A DNA stretch of 64,000 nucleotides. Origin: Phoronis australis. Taxonomy: Eukaryota; Phoronida; Phoronidae. A model generated the notes under the pieces. It was not told where the DNA came from and ran no database searches. It saw nothing but the letters and a program-made list of their open reading frames with translations. The translations under genes were made by a program, and so were the position numbers. Positions 46,101-59,100 of the stretch are shown here, in pieces. The stretch is from NCBI GenBank assembly GCA_002633005.1, contig NMRA01000119.1, positions 381,636 through 445,635 of the forward strand. Direction: 5' to 3'. Position 1 is the stretch's first letter; every line of letters begins with the position of its first letter.

Positions 46101-48097
46101 TGTCTATTCAGATGCTAAAAAGAGAGATGTGTCTTCATTAGCACCACCTAGTGAATATTTTAAATGTTGACAATTGCAGTGAACAGACCACTGTTTTATT
46201 TTAAGTCGTCCACCTCTTTAGAAGTTACATCTGCCTAGTAGCAAGGTCCTGTTTCATTAAAAAGTCACAACTTTATGACCATTTTTGGTTTTCCATGACT
46301 TAAAAATTAATCCAGTGCTTCACTTGAAATGAAAGATAGATTTTTTTCTGAATGTTAAGTCTCATCTAAACTGGTTTTAAATCCTGAGATAGAAGCTGTA
46401 ACTGAATAGTCACCATTGATGCAAGTCATATTTATGACCAAATAAGAATAAATTTAAAGTTCTTTATTGAAACCGGCACCAGTAATGCAATGTAATTCTG
46501 CACGATGAAATGCAAATTCATTAAGACTGTCTTGTTGCTGTAGGGCTGCAGTGAAATCCATGACAACTTTGGCCCTCCAGCTCCATGGACTGCCAGCAGA
46601 ACTGTGGACTACGGCTACACTCGTATGAAGATCATGAACAGTACACATCTTTACATGGAGCAGGTTTCCGATGACAAGGTAGGTGCCGTACAGGCTGGAA
46701 CCTCGCATTGTACAGCAAACTGCCGACAGCACCTTGTAAATAGGCTCATTCTGGATTAAGTCTCTTTTGCTGAGATAGAAAATTGCTAACTTGCTCGACT
46801 GACCTACTTTTCAAAGTGTCTGGCATTCCTGAGTTGATTAACACAAGAAAAACTTTGCGTTCTGTAGCCAGCAGCAGTGGTTGTTTTTTTCCAATTTCTT
46901 GATGTTGCTACTCAGAATCCAATATTACAAGTTTGCCTGCATTGCAATAATCAGTTATGTAATAATTAGGAAATGAGAGTCACCAGAACATTTGCATGTG
47001 AAGACAAGTGCTTGAAGTATGTTGCATTGTGGGTAAATACCTTAGAATGAGAGTGGTGCTATGCTATTTCAGGATGTGCCTATTGTTCCAGAGATTTGTT
47101 TACAAGTACATTGATCAATTAAATTGTTTTGTTAAAAATTTGACAATTTGACAACTTGTCTTTGATACGAGAATGTCTGTGAGACTCGAATGTCTGCCAG
47201 ATTCAGGTCTGTGAAAGCTGGGGGCTCAACACATACAGTGTCCTCAAATCTTTTGGCTGATTAACATAATGTTTTTAATCAAAACTTCAGGACCATCAAA
47301 AAAATGCGATGTATTATTCATTGGGTACAATGGTGTACCTATGCAATGGAGTCTAAAACTTACCAACAGGAAGACCTCTAAGAATCTTGAGCAATCAAAG
47401 AAGAAATGTAGAAAAAAAGACAGTGTGTTCTCTGCAAAAACTGTCCTCTCAGGGCTGGTATCTGGCTTCCACCTCTGTATCATCTTAACCCTTAACGAGC
47501 AAGTGCCCGTCTGTGTCCACTAGCCAGACACAAATGTCTGGCCTGACGTCCACTCCTGGATAATTTCATTTTTGAGTGTCTACGTTCTGCTCTTCGTGAA
47601 AAGCTACTGTAACCCATGTTCTGGTGTCAAAAACATCACAGGCACGTTAATTTTGCTCTTCCAAAATAACGCCATCGCGTTCTAAGCCTTTGTTTGAATT
47701 ATTTAAATCCCTTGCAATTCCCCTGACCACTATACTTCGAACCAGCGGTGACGAGCAGTTATGTCTGGTTTGAGTCAGTAAAGACTCATCAGTTTTTCTC
47801 GAGAGATCATTTGTTATTTGAATATGGAACAATTTGAGACTGACTTCAATTGGTTGCTTTTTGTTATAGGGTGGTCAAGTTGTCGACCGCATTATGGTCA
47901 TCAGGGACAGCCATGGTCCCTACAAGGGGTGCAAGGGGCGCTACTGGGAGTTTGAGGACTATGCGGCTGACTGGATTGCTGCCAATAAAGGGAAAAAGCC
48001 ACGCCCAGTCATCAAACATGGTCGCCGTGCTTGGTATGGGGCAAAACCCAAGAAGTTCTTTGGACAGTCTCGCAATATGAAATATCAGAAGCTTTGA
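31138..48097 (+). CDS. Purple acid phosphatase B (ACP7-like)
   Basis: Twelve coding exons: 31138-31237, 35464-35667, 37789-37971, 38828-38853, 39088-39185, 41165-41230, 41705-41819, 42462-42575 (or its duplicate 43758-43871), 44292-44414, 45037-45105, 46544-46678 and 47870-48097; 1461 nt, 486 aa when one copy of exon 8 is used. A signal peptide (MEGFFVASLFTLLFTIVCG) precedes the beta-sandwich domain (PEQVHIAYGG, MVISWVTLSN, SIVEYG). Metal ligands: D135 in IYGDLG, GDFAY (163-167), GNHE (198-201), H283 in TMGHR, AHEH (328-331). Exon 4 is only 26 nt. The last exon adds about 55 residues that PAP-A lacks, with RYWEFEDYAADWIAANKG and a basic end containing HGRRAWYG. Expected to be a secreted or lysosomal phosphomonoesterase. 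Closest relative in the window is PAP-C. Confidence 0.93.
31535..31713. repeat. Small TIR element (179 bp)
   Basis: The ends are inverted copies: AATTGACCTATCGCCAGGAT at the left and GGATCTTGCGATAGGTCAATT (reading to 31713) at the right. Non-coding, in PAP-B intron 1. Confidence 0.6.
31755..32210 (+). repeat. Dispersed repeat, copy 1
   Basis: Shares ordered blocks with 39320-39780: GGCTAA(G/C)TTCGGA(G/A)CATC, GAAAATTGTAGCAG(A/G)(A/T)TTTTTGAG, TTCGCTTAATTT or TTTGCTTAATTT, and ACATGGTCAT. Both copies lie in introns of PAP-B. Family unknown. Confidence 0.55.
33436..33893. mobile_element. TIR element (458 bp), TACC(A/G)TATT(C/T)GCC ends
   Basis: The left end TACCATATTCGCCGTAATAA continues with CCGCCC. 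The right end is GGGCGGTTATTGTGGCAAAT followed by ACGGTA. These are about 25-bp inverted repeats with few mismatches. GGGCGCTTA / GGCGCTTATA lie further in. Non-coding; contains an N at 33492. Confidence 0.65.
38340..38455. repeat. Partial copy of TTTAGC-GGCTAAA foldback family
   Basis: AGAATCCTATCATGGTAAGG, then GACAGTAAAAGACC and a degraded TTAAGCAGCTTAAGAGG end match the right half of the element at 8423-8622. In PAP-B intron 3. Confidence 0.5.
39320..39780 (+). repeat. Dispersed repeat, copy 2
   Basis: The second copy of the repeat at 31755-32210, same orientation, in PAP-B intron 5. Confidence 0.55.
41833..44345 (+). repeat. Direct duplication of intron 7 - exon 8 - exon 9 of PAP-B
   Basis: Copy 1 (41833-43054) and copy 2 (43056-44345) are nearly identical, joined at a single N (43055) that interrupts the first exon 9 copy in mid-codon after AAATA. 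Exon 8 appears twice (42462-42575 and 43758-43871) with one synonymous difference. Copy 2 carries an extra segment of about 70 bp (43673-43741) rich in AATACA. The pattern fits two alleles placed in series by the assembler. Confidence 0.9.
43002..43054 (+). pseudogene. Truncated duplicate of PAP-B exon 9
   Basis: It starts after a normal acceptor (TTTTTTTCAG) and encodes IRSGIIEAYGLEDLFYK, then stops at the N. The AHEH metal motif and the donor are missing. The full exon is at 44292-44414. Confidence 0.9.
44814..44842 (+). repeat. (TTA)n microsatellite
   Basis: About nine TTA units in PAP-B intron 9. Confidence 0.9.
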
Positions 48098-48737
48098 GGT
48101 CTTGTGTTAATTCAGCACACATTACGTGGTAATTTTGTAGCATTGATGTAAAGTTGTTGGTTAACAATATTTAGTGTTATTTTTGCATTTTATGTATCAG
48201 CATACCAACCTTATGGTAACACTGGTAATGGTTTGCTTTAATTGAATACAATATTTGTGTATTTCATGTTACAGGTATATTTGTGTATAACGGGGATCAA
48301 GTAACACTATCTTTATGTGTGTGTTTTATTTTTTTTGCTGCAGTTCTGAATTACTTGTTGTCACATTTTGTGCAGGTGGAAAGCAATCGGTTTATTAATA
48401 GTTTGTGTTGTTTTACGAGTTCTCATGGCTAGTTATCTTGAGAAAGCTCAACTGCACCTCCACATTCCACTGTTTACAAATGCAGGGAACATAGTGGTTA
48501 TAATGTCTATTTTTATTGAGGACTTCACGTACTGTTTATATATTGCCTTGGGTGTGTTTTGCATAATAAGGATTACTTTTAGAGGTTGAGTCTTTTCCCT
48601 TTTGTTGCTCAGAAATAGAATGGTTACACCACCAGAGATGTATATAACTTGTAGAACAGGTCCTGACAAAATCAAATGCATTCTTAGGGTCAAGTAAAAT
48701 TGTGGCTGTGATATCACATTCATAGTGTGAAAGATTC

Positions 48738-48880
48738 ACTCTACTTACATAGCTTGTCATTTATTCCAACCCAAGGATTAATCACATGTTTTTGTATAAA
48801 TTGACAATTTACTCTACTTACATATCTTGTCATTTATTCCAACCCAAGGATTAATTAAAGCGATGTTTTTGTATAAATTG
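48738..48880 (+). repeat. 73-bp tandem duplication
   Basis: Two units beginning ACTCTACTTACAT (48738 and 48811). Both contain CTTGTCATTTATTCCAACCC and TTTTTGTATAAATTG. The second has a 4-base insertion after GGATTAAT. Confidence 0.85.
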
Positions 48881-50724
48881 GCCATAACACTCGATTTTAT
48901 GGGTGAACAGAGTTTTTGTGCGTGGTGATTTTTAGACAAGAACATTGGCTTCAATTGGCCTGGCGTTATTCTGTAATGATCAATATTTTCTATTGTCAGT
49001 TTGTATTCCTGAATATAATTGAAGACTGAAGTGACCCTTGGTAACAAATCAAGTTTCCAGCCTAATATTAGGAAATTGGTGTTCTTGACTGTGCATCTAT
49101 AGAAAACCAATGTTTAATCATATTGTTTAACATGTTCACTCACACACCATAAGTTGTGTTCATTGCCTTGTCCAAATTTTTGTGTTTGAAGTACTGTCAA
49201 TATAAATTTAATCAGATAGCGACTTTTTCTTGAAAAAATCGGTGCAGAGTTTTGTGGGGGCAGGTGTATTATATAATCCTGGAAATGTCATTCTTGTCCT
49301 TCAAAGGTTGCTTGCCATGATCTTAAAATTGACTACCTTGTGAAAATTGATATATATTGCGGGACCCAAGTTTGGCAAATAAGATGGGTTAAATTTCAAA
49401 TTGAAGTGAATTTTTGTATTTGTACATCAAAACAAACGGTGATCTTTGACCCGGGTACAAAAAACCTTGTGTTTTCAAACAACAATTAGGTTCCTTGGAA
49501 AAACCCAGTCCATGGTTATTGTTTGACAATGCAAGGGTATTCCGCTGTGGGGATTTTTGTAGTTGGATCAAAAATGATTCATTTCTACGAATTACATACA
49601 AAACTTTGGTTTAATATGAATTTTAGACGCCTTCTGTAAGTCTGGCTCCCTCAACACCACACTATTGGTTACTGAAAGGAATTCGTCAAGAATACTTTAA
49701 CTAGAGGACATAAGGGCATAGCTAGACTTCTTTGACAAGTTTGCCCTTGTTCACTCTTTGCCGTGATGGAATTTGTCGAGTACTTCTCTTTATCAAAACG
49801 AGTCTATTAACTTCAAAACAGAAAACAAGACTACGGAGCAGTGAAATGTCAGGTTATCAAAACTATCTGTCTATCAAAAAACTAAGTTGATTTAGGCCAT
49901 ACAGACAAAGCTGGGTGCCAGTTAAATCTTATTGGATTAGAACATTTCTGACAGGTCGTTCTATCAGTAAACGACAATGGTGGCTGGTTACATGAAACAG
50001 TAGCAACAGGGACTAAACTAAGTATGTTCCTGACATTTTCAGTACATTTGTCGAGTTGGTGCAAAAATGGATTGTCCTCCCTTGTGCTATTTTATCTTCA
50101 TTACGTCGAGTTTGGTTTGATACATACCAAGAGTAAACTCTCGTTCTGTCCAGGAAGCCTATTTCCTATTTGGACAACTTTCTTGAATAAAATTTGTCTC
50201 TGCTACGTACTCAAGTGGGAAGGAATTTCAAGGTTTGCAAAGAATTGACAGTTTATTCCTTGACAATGCTTGGCGCATAACATGACACACCATGACAGAC
50301 TAATTTGAAGATCACGACTTCTTGCAATAACAAACTGACAAATATTTCGAAGCCCCGAAATCACTTCCAGTTTGACTTAGAACAATTTCTGCCAATTTCA
50401 TAACAGTAAGCGGTCTAAATCTCAAGTTGGATTTTGTGATGGTAGGCAGATTTATTGTCACTTTAACACTGAAAATAAATGGCGGTCGACCTTTTTATTC
50501 CAGGGCCCCACTTCTTTTTATTGAAATAAGGACTCGGTTTTCACAAATATTATTAGAAAAAGTCAGATGTAAAAAAGGAGCTCAAAATAAAGATGTGACA
50601 TAAAATGTTACATTAGTGAGTAAACATAGTTTATAAATGCACTGAAAATTCAGGAAACATGGGTAGAGTCTCTATAGGGACTGTTTCACGCAACCAGCCA
50701 CTGGGTTCTGTTTGAAGAAAAATT

Positions 50725-50805
50725 TATTTATTTAATTGTAATATCAAAATGAGGCTGGCCAAGAGGGCCTCAACAAAATTACAGTAAAATAACTAGAAAT
50801 TTAAA
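50725..50805 (-). repeat. LINE 3'-tail-like fragment
   Basis: The reverse complement reads TTGAGGCCCTCTTGGCCAGC then CTCATTTTGATATTACAATT and ends TAAATAAATAAA. The GC hairpin followed by a TAAA repeat tail resembles the ends of non-LTR retrotransposons. No coding part is seen nearby. Confidence 0.4.
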
Positions 50806-53115
50806 GTCAGAAATTTTTCATATGCTCTAGACTTTATTAAAAACAATTAAACCCCACCTCAGCAAAATTACGCAGCCTCAGAAAATAGATGTGCTTAGAA
50901 TTAGAGGCAAAAACTTTTTTCAGTAATTGAGAAGTGTTAGGCCAGTATTCTGCAGCAACAGGATTGCTAGTTTTCCAGCAAGTCTAGCATTTGGAAGAAG
51001 AATGTATGTGTGTTTGTCCCATACTTACAAACACTAGGGTCCAGCTGACGCAAATTCAAAAAATTTCCCAGGTCCACTTCAATTCCCTGACCTCTGTGAA
51101 AACAGTCCAGAAATCATTATGCCAACACCGAGTGATGTCCAATGTATATTCTTGGAAAATATTGCTCATCTTGTACTTTTATGAATGGAAATGACTAGAA
51201 GATAATCAAACAATGATAATGGACGATTTTCATTTTTGCTCATTTGTATTCTCTTAATGCATGTTTAAAGTCAATAAAGGTAAAAACATAGCCTCAGTGA
51301 GCACTGGGTGTGACCAAACAGCAGATCTGAACAGACAAAAGCTCAGCAACTGAGAATGAAAGTCCTCGGACGTGAAAATGCAAAAAAATTCACTGCATTT
51401 TAACAAAATGAGAAAAACTACCTTGGTCAGTGCTGGAGTTACAATAGTTTTCAAAAAAGTTCTCGTGGAAAATGCAACAAAACTAAGAAGGAAAACTAGG
51501 GCCAATTTACAAATGACTTAGTTCTGTTATTTTTCATCTGTACTCCTTCCAACTTTTTGCCATAACCTCCATGAAACCGGCCAAATTTCAGTGAACCTCG
51601 TGAACTTTTTTAGAAACTACTGTAGGGAGAATCACTTCAGCTCTTCACAAATAACATACGTGCATAAAAATCCCTGCTGACAAAAGCGTCAATACTGAAA
51701 ACAGACAAATGAAAAGACAAAATGCACAAATACATAAAACAAAAGAAAAAACAAGAATTTTACAACACACTGGTGTGCTTAAAGTGCTTAAAACCACCAT
51801 TTACCTTCTTTTAACAAGTGACAGTATCATTGAACCTTCTTTCACAGCCCTGCACATCAGAATCGTGAATTCAATATCCCAAAAAAACGAGAAAATTGAA
51901 GAAAAGCAACTTCAATCGAAAGCTTCTTAGCTCTATGACATAAGTGTGATGTATGAATGTACCCAGCGCCAGTGTGTCATGTCCACCAACACGTGAGTTT
52001 CTCGTACAAACTTGCGCCATATTTGCGAGAAGGTGGAAACAGCCACAGTGTGGTCAAATACTAAGTTGTCACCACCACCACAAACGCAACACCTCGCCAT
52101 TACTTGTTACATCATAAATTATGGGTTCAAATGAGGGCAGCAATAAGTGACGACTTTTCACAGTAAACACATTGAAGGGTGACAAGTGCTGTGACCGGTT
52201 ATCCCAAATTTACATAGCATGATTCGACGAATAAATATTCACATCTTGAGATCAGCTATTATATATCAAAAGGTAGGGTTTGATATGGAATTGGTGATTT
52301 TAAGCACTTCAATATGTACTATAAAAAGGATACTAAAGCCCGCTTTAGCCTAAGAGTGAGAAATGGCTTATCAAGCCATAAATGACACCTAGAGCTCCAT
52401 TTTGACCACACTATCAACATAGAAGACAAGAAGTGTTAACTGAACATCATTTCACAACTCAAGTTTTAGAGCATCACAACTGAATTGAAATGAAATCAAA
52501 ACATTTGACACTCGCCATTGTCAATCAAGATGCCCCAAGGTGATAGTCATTTTATCGAAGCAACACGCAATACATAGTGGTTCATTTATTAAATCTCTGT
52601 AACAAAATAATGTTCCAAAGCCCTATCCAAACTTAAAATCTTTTAGCAAAGCTGAATATGCCAGAAAGTATCACCAATGTTTCAGGCAAGTTGATTGTTA
52701 TTCTATAGAAAGTACAGGGTCCACTTTTTTGAGACAGGTTTGCAGTTTCAGGGGAGGCAATAACCATGCAATACCAGACAACAAAATCTGTTTGGCAAAA
52801 TCCCCAGGGTTTAACATCATTCAAAATGTGTTCGCATTTATAATGCACCAATAAATGATAAATATTAACAAAAACAATCATGTTAGAATTCTCATTTACT
52901 AATGTGGAAATGTTTGAGTTCTGACAGTTATATTATTTTCAAGACCAACTACTGCTTCAACAACAAATATCTGTATTTGCTGTGAAAGCTATGAACTAAC
53001 AAAATGCATTTCAAAAACGTGAAACCGTAACGTTTCAATATGTAGACTCATTACAACTAAAAACTTCCTCATCAACAAACACAATAGAAGAGATTCACCA
53101 AGCTAAGCCGCAGCT

Positions 53116-56100
53116 TTAAAGCTTAAGATACTGGTGTCCTCCATTTTTCATGCCAAGAAACTTCCTAGGTTTCTTTCCATACCAAGCACGGCGGCCATGT
53201 TTGAAGGGTGGGCGTGGCTTTCTTCCTTTATTGGCAGCAATCCAGTCTCCTGCGTAATCCTCAAATTTCCAGTAGCGCCCTCTGCATCCCTTGTAAGGAC
53301 CGTGATAGTCTTTGACAACTGTGACACGGTTGACTATGGCTCCACCCTAAATGAAACGAATAAAAATGTGAAATAGGGGACAGGCGACAAATGGCACTGA
53401 ACAAAACTGTACACGACACACGCAGCTATTTTTTGAAGTTGTTAAAAGCACAAGTCTTACACGGCATATTATTGGAGACCACCCACAGCAGGGGTAGTCT
53501 CTATTAATTACACTTGACCCACCTTATCATCAGAGACCTGCTCCATGTAAAGATGTGTACTGTTCATGATCTTCATACGAGTGTAGCCGTAGTCCACAGT
53601 TCTGTTGGCAGACCATGGAGCTGGAGGGCCAAAATAGTCATGGATCTCGTTGCAGCCCTATCAACGATAAACAACAACCTGGGTTTAGCACTAAGCAGCA
53701 AGATGAAATGTTCTGACTTACCTCAAAGAATTCATCATGGAAATTGTGATAATGAATGTGGATATGCATACAATTATTTTGACATGAAAACACAGTAGCA
53801 AAGTGACAGAGATTGGGCATGAAGAAGGACGTAACTTCCCGATTTATTCAAGACCTCTGTAATGAACTTGAAAACAGGCCAATAGCCAGCTGTAAAAGTC
53901 TTGTCGCCCATTTTGTTTCTCACCAATGGCCATTGGGTCAAATGAAAGTCAGTGTAGTGCTCTCACCATGGTAAGGAGTTACATGGGTCAAGCCAACTGG
54001 AACCTGGTCTTGACAAACTAGTATGAACTGTCAGTTCTTCCCAAGCCATATGATCACGTCTGACTTGAGTGAGGAACAAGCCGAGACTGTATAAGAATAT
54101 GCAAATCTTGGACTGGAGTGAAAATATAGATCGCAAACATTTTTAAGTCTTGTCTAGAAACCACCTGTTGGTCACACCATGTGACCTAATTAGGTGGCGT
54201 GTAGACCAGACTTAACAACAACATTTGTGAACATGCCGAGACCAGGAAATTTTTCATGGCTAATAAAATAAGAAAGCAGAATTTGTTCCGAGCAAAAAAT
54301 TCATTTAGTGGAAATTAAGGCGACTCCGTGACAAATAATCTGATCCTTGAATGTAACCAGTTAACTTAACATATCACAGTAAACACAAATGACAAAAAAT
54401 TCACCCTTACCCCTGATCCAGTAATGATGTGAATAGGTGCTGGAGCATTATGGTAGGGGCTTTCAGTGCCATTGCACACCTGAAAGAAACCAACTGGAGA
54501 ATTACATACGGAGCTTCAATTCAATCCATTGCTTCATACTTATTTAGTAAATTCAGCTAATAATACTCTGACTGGTTCAATTAGTTAAAAAGCAGTATTT
54601 CATCCTATTCATAGATGGCTTAAAATTGACTTTTCACTCTTTGTAAAAATATGCCTTAACTTGAGAATCCATCTGTGTTACCAATTCAAGTCACAAGCAA
54701 TGTGCCCAATTGTGTCATTTTCAACTTTGCAATTTCAGGGTTGTCTAACACCAATAAACTCAGAAGTGTTTTCTTCAGCCCCTGGCAGTTTTGATGTTCT
54801 TATTGGTTATGTAAGGAATATTATGAGGCCGGTTTTATAGTTCTACCTCGAGTCTGAAACACCAAGGCTACAAGATGGACTATGAACCACAACACAACAC
54901 TACGAAACTCTATCATATCAACATACCGTTCTATTATACACTGGCCAGAGTCTCTCATAAGAATGTTCGTGAGCCCACAATTCAATGTCCACGCCATATT
55001 TGTAGAACAAGTCTTCCAAACCATATGCCTCTATAATTCCGGTACGAATCTAGAATGGCAGTTAGGAGTGATCAACAAATCAAAGTTGCAGTCTTTAATG
55101 AACAATTACACAAATTCCATAATAAAAACTTTTCAAAAACCTGATCATTCTTGTTCTCCACTGGGTGAACCAATTTAAGCATTGACAAAAAGTGGCATGA
55201 CCACTAAGAACACAAGAATCACAATAGCTAGCAATATTGTAGCAATGTTTCGTACCCTGCTTTCATCCTGTGTGCAATCATCTGTGTTGAAATTGCTGCA
55301 GTACATAGGACGGTGTCCCATGGTGATGATCCATGGACGTTTGGCTCGGTTCTCTGGTTTGTTTGCTTCCTGAAAAGTAGCAATTTACATTAATGTGGAG
55401 TCCTAATAGTTCTCATGTTTAGTATGATGTCATTTTGACATTGTAGACCCAGTTGAATTGAGCTTAAAATGACAAAATTAAAACAACAATAATAATAATG
55501 ATAATGCCACTTTGTACATAGTGCTTTGGAATCTAAAGCTTTAGATTCCAAAGCACTTTAGAAATTACAGCCAGGGTAGTGACCTGGTCAGTCTAAATTG
55601 TTCTCAGATCCCGTTTTTGGTGCACACTGATTAATTCAAACACACAACTGTATAATAGTTTCAAGAACCAAATGCCCTGTGGTTACATAAAAGGGAAAGT
55701 ATCCAAGTTATGAAAAGTTGTTGACACTGTGATGTAAGAGTTGCTATTCCTTTTTCCAAGTCAAAATTGCATCATTAGAGGGCCAGACAGGGTGTCTCTT
55801 AAACATCCATGGAGCTCCTAATATAAACAAGAGCTACACATAGCATTGAAATGCACCTACCAATGCACCCCAACTGATAGGTTCCTAGGTGAATTTATTA
55901 GTATCATACGAATGACCACTACATGGCATAGAATACATACAATCTGTCCAAAATGTCAAGCAACTCTAAAGATGCAAAGGAAACATAAAATCAAATTGCC
56001 CGTTCAGCAGATAAAGAGGCAGATAACACAAACACTCAAAAATATTGTAAGCGTCCACCAGCTGGAGCAGAATACCTTGAATCCGTCCAAAAATGGAAGA

Positions 56101-59100
56101 GTCATCGCATTGTTAATATAAACCTACTTGCCAAATTTCATGAAAATCCATCAAGGAACTCCAAAGATAGAGGCAAATGTAAAATACTACTATTGCCACT
56201 AGGGGGCATAACAGTAGTCAAATCCATCTGAAAGTTGTCACCATTTGTCATCAGCTCCGTAGGAACATATCTATCAACTTTCATGAAGCTCGTTCGAGGC
56301 AGTTTGAAGATACAGCAGCGGACGTCAGACGCTCAGACAACGACGCCCCGATATCACTATGCACCGACTTTATTTTATGTACATGTGGTTGCATATAAAT
56401 ATAATTATAGAATTCACAAGAGCACAGAAGACAAATAATGATATTACTTTGAAGAAAGAATATTTTTTTCATGCAGTAAATGTTTTAATTTTCAGGCATT
56501 CAATATTTTGAATGGAAAACTGATGGAAAAATAGTAAAGAGAACTACTACATCATATTTTTCACTACAAAATACAAAAACGATCTTTAGGCTTTAACATT
56601 ACCTGAAGATCTCTCTCTAACCACTTGTACTGGTTCAGGATCTGGTTGAGCCCGTAATTAATATAGAAGTACACCTCAGTGGAGAAACCAATGATATGTG
56701 CAGGACCCATGTTGAAACTAAAACAGATAAAACATGCTGAACGATGACCTGGGCCTGGGCTCTAATCTCAATAATGATCGGATATAAAGTGCCCAAATTT
56801 TGAGAACCAGTTTTCTCCACTGAATAACGGGCATCAAACTGGTTCTCAAAATACGGGCACATTACATCCGACTATTGCCCTAAACTCTGTAATCAAAAAA
56901 TTGACCTAATGCATGGCACGCTTCAAGTCAATCTATATATTATTTCAATCATGCAGCATGATAGGTTATAAAAAACAAGCTGAGCCCAAGTCTAGGGATT
57001 AGACTCATGGCCCTGAAGTATCAAAAATACAATATAGGTAAAAACCATGAAACGCTCTTCGTTATCTTTACTGGGAATAAAAATATCACGTGTTCAATTA
57101 CTGTTCCATATGCCTTTAACCATGAAAGCATCAACTGTAAAATAATAGATTTACAGATAATAGTAGATGACAATTTCGTGAATTATTGTCAGTTTAATGG
57201 TTCCTCAAAGGATAGTGTTTCAGGCCCTTCAATACAGACCACAGTTTACTGACTGACTGCTCTATTATTAGATACACTCAACGGCACGCCCAGTAAGTAA
57301 ATCACACAATAAATAACACCCAGGACAAAGTCATGTCCGGTACCTGTAGAAGAGACTGTGTCCATCCCCTCCTGGCATGTTAAAGCGGTTCACATAGTTG
57401 GAGAAGTTGCTATAACAAAAAGCAACATAACTTAAAAACTGGATTTTGCCATTTGGCAGGCTAAAATGAAAATCAAATCGAGCATTTCACTACAAAAACT
57501 GGGCTCATCATATTCCTAACCATGATAGGGTTCCATAAACCATTATACCAACTTAAGTCACAGGCAATGTGCTATTTTCGAACTTGCAATTTTAGGGTTG
57601 GCAAATCCCAATAAACTCGTCTTGTATTTCCTTGAGTCGCTGATGGTTTTAGTGTTCTTGATGGTAAGAGAAATAGCATGCTATCATGAGTGGAATGTTA
57701 TGGCACCGATTTTATGAGAGTAAAAGGCGTAATTCAATCTTCCCTTTTTAGCCAACTAAACTGAGCAAACTGCAGCTTTAATGTCAGAAAGTCGTACATA
57801 ACAAAAAATGCTTTACAAAACGACACTGCGACATATTAAAGAACAATAATATCGCACTAAATTGAATGTGCCTTCTGCAAAAAATACAATTTGGCATGTC
57901 ACTGAGGATAAATAACAGAGGTCCAGAACTTTGAAGTAGTTTGGCTGCAAAAAAGTACAGAAATCTGTCCAATGTAATTTTGAAAATAAAACAAAAGAAT
58001 ATGAGGAACAACAAATTGCTTGTGATACATTATATTTGCATTTTTTTTTCTAAAAGGTAAGTGCGTAGTACCAAGTAAGGCTTTTGATTGCAATTACAAA
58101 CGTGCACATTCGATACAATAGTCAATATTTGGTATTTTCTGTACAACGTTACTGACGTGTTTATATATAAGAGAAACATTTTTGGCGCCAAATGGGACCT
58201 TCCTCTTTTCTAACGGAATTTTAAGGAACTGGAACTGTTTTTCAATAGCCTAAAACCATACAAGCGTATGCAGAGAAGATTAAATTTCTATTCTCCACTG
58301 CGACCATTCACCATTAACTTCACTGCACGCTGTATTCAAATGATCAATCAGCGAATTTAAAGACCCCGTGGATCAACTTTCTGAAATTTTTGGGGGCCAT
58401 TTCACTTTCTTAGGGTCTGTGAAAACAGTCCAGAAATCATAACTGTAGACTAACATAGAATCACACACTAATTGTGCTGCAAAATGAAGCAAAATAGGCC
58501 AAGGTTTATCAGTGGAGAATGCAGGAAGATATTTAAGAAATTGAAACTGGTGGTTTCATTTCTCACACTTTATGAAAATTGTAAAATTGTTTCCATGGTT
58601 ACGCACACATGTACTCCATATTGGTGACCTTCAGAATAGAAGCATCAACTGACACAAAAGTGCAGCTTCGGGTGAACACTGCTGAAAACACTTAAGTAAT
58701 TGATATACTAAGTGTACTTAATAAATGAATATTTACTGTACAGTAAATGCAAACAACTTACTATTTCTGCTCATGATTTCCAACACAGGTCATATAAGGA
58801 ACGTAGGCACCCACGGTCTCTATCTGTTTCATAAAGTCATCTCCCACTTCACCGTTATTCTGGGGATTAGCAAGACAGTATGAGTTAATCATGAGGACGA
58901 TAAAGTCTCAATCAAATTTCTTCCATGCAGGGGAATTTTACCAACACCTTTTTAAAGCTGTATGTAAAACTTAAAACCTAGAGGTGTCTGATGACTCATA
59001 GGCATCAACCGAGTTAATAGAGCGTTACAAACTGAAAGACAGCATTTTTACTACCTAAACTAGTTCACATGCAATTACAGGATTTCCACTTAATAATCCT

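Larger units (their letters stand above)
48098..53115. other. Intergenic region between convergent PAP-B and PAP-C
   Basis: About 5 kb with no supported gene. It must contain both 3' UTRs. It holds a 73-bp tandem duplication (48738-48880) and a LINE-tail-like segment (50725-50805). Short open frames have no family resemblance. Confidence 0.6.
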
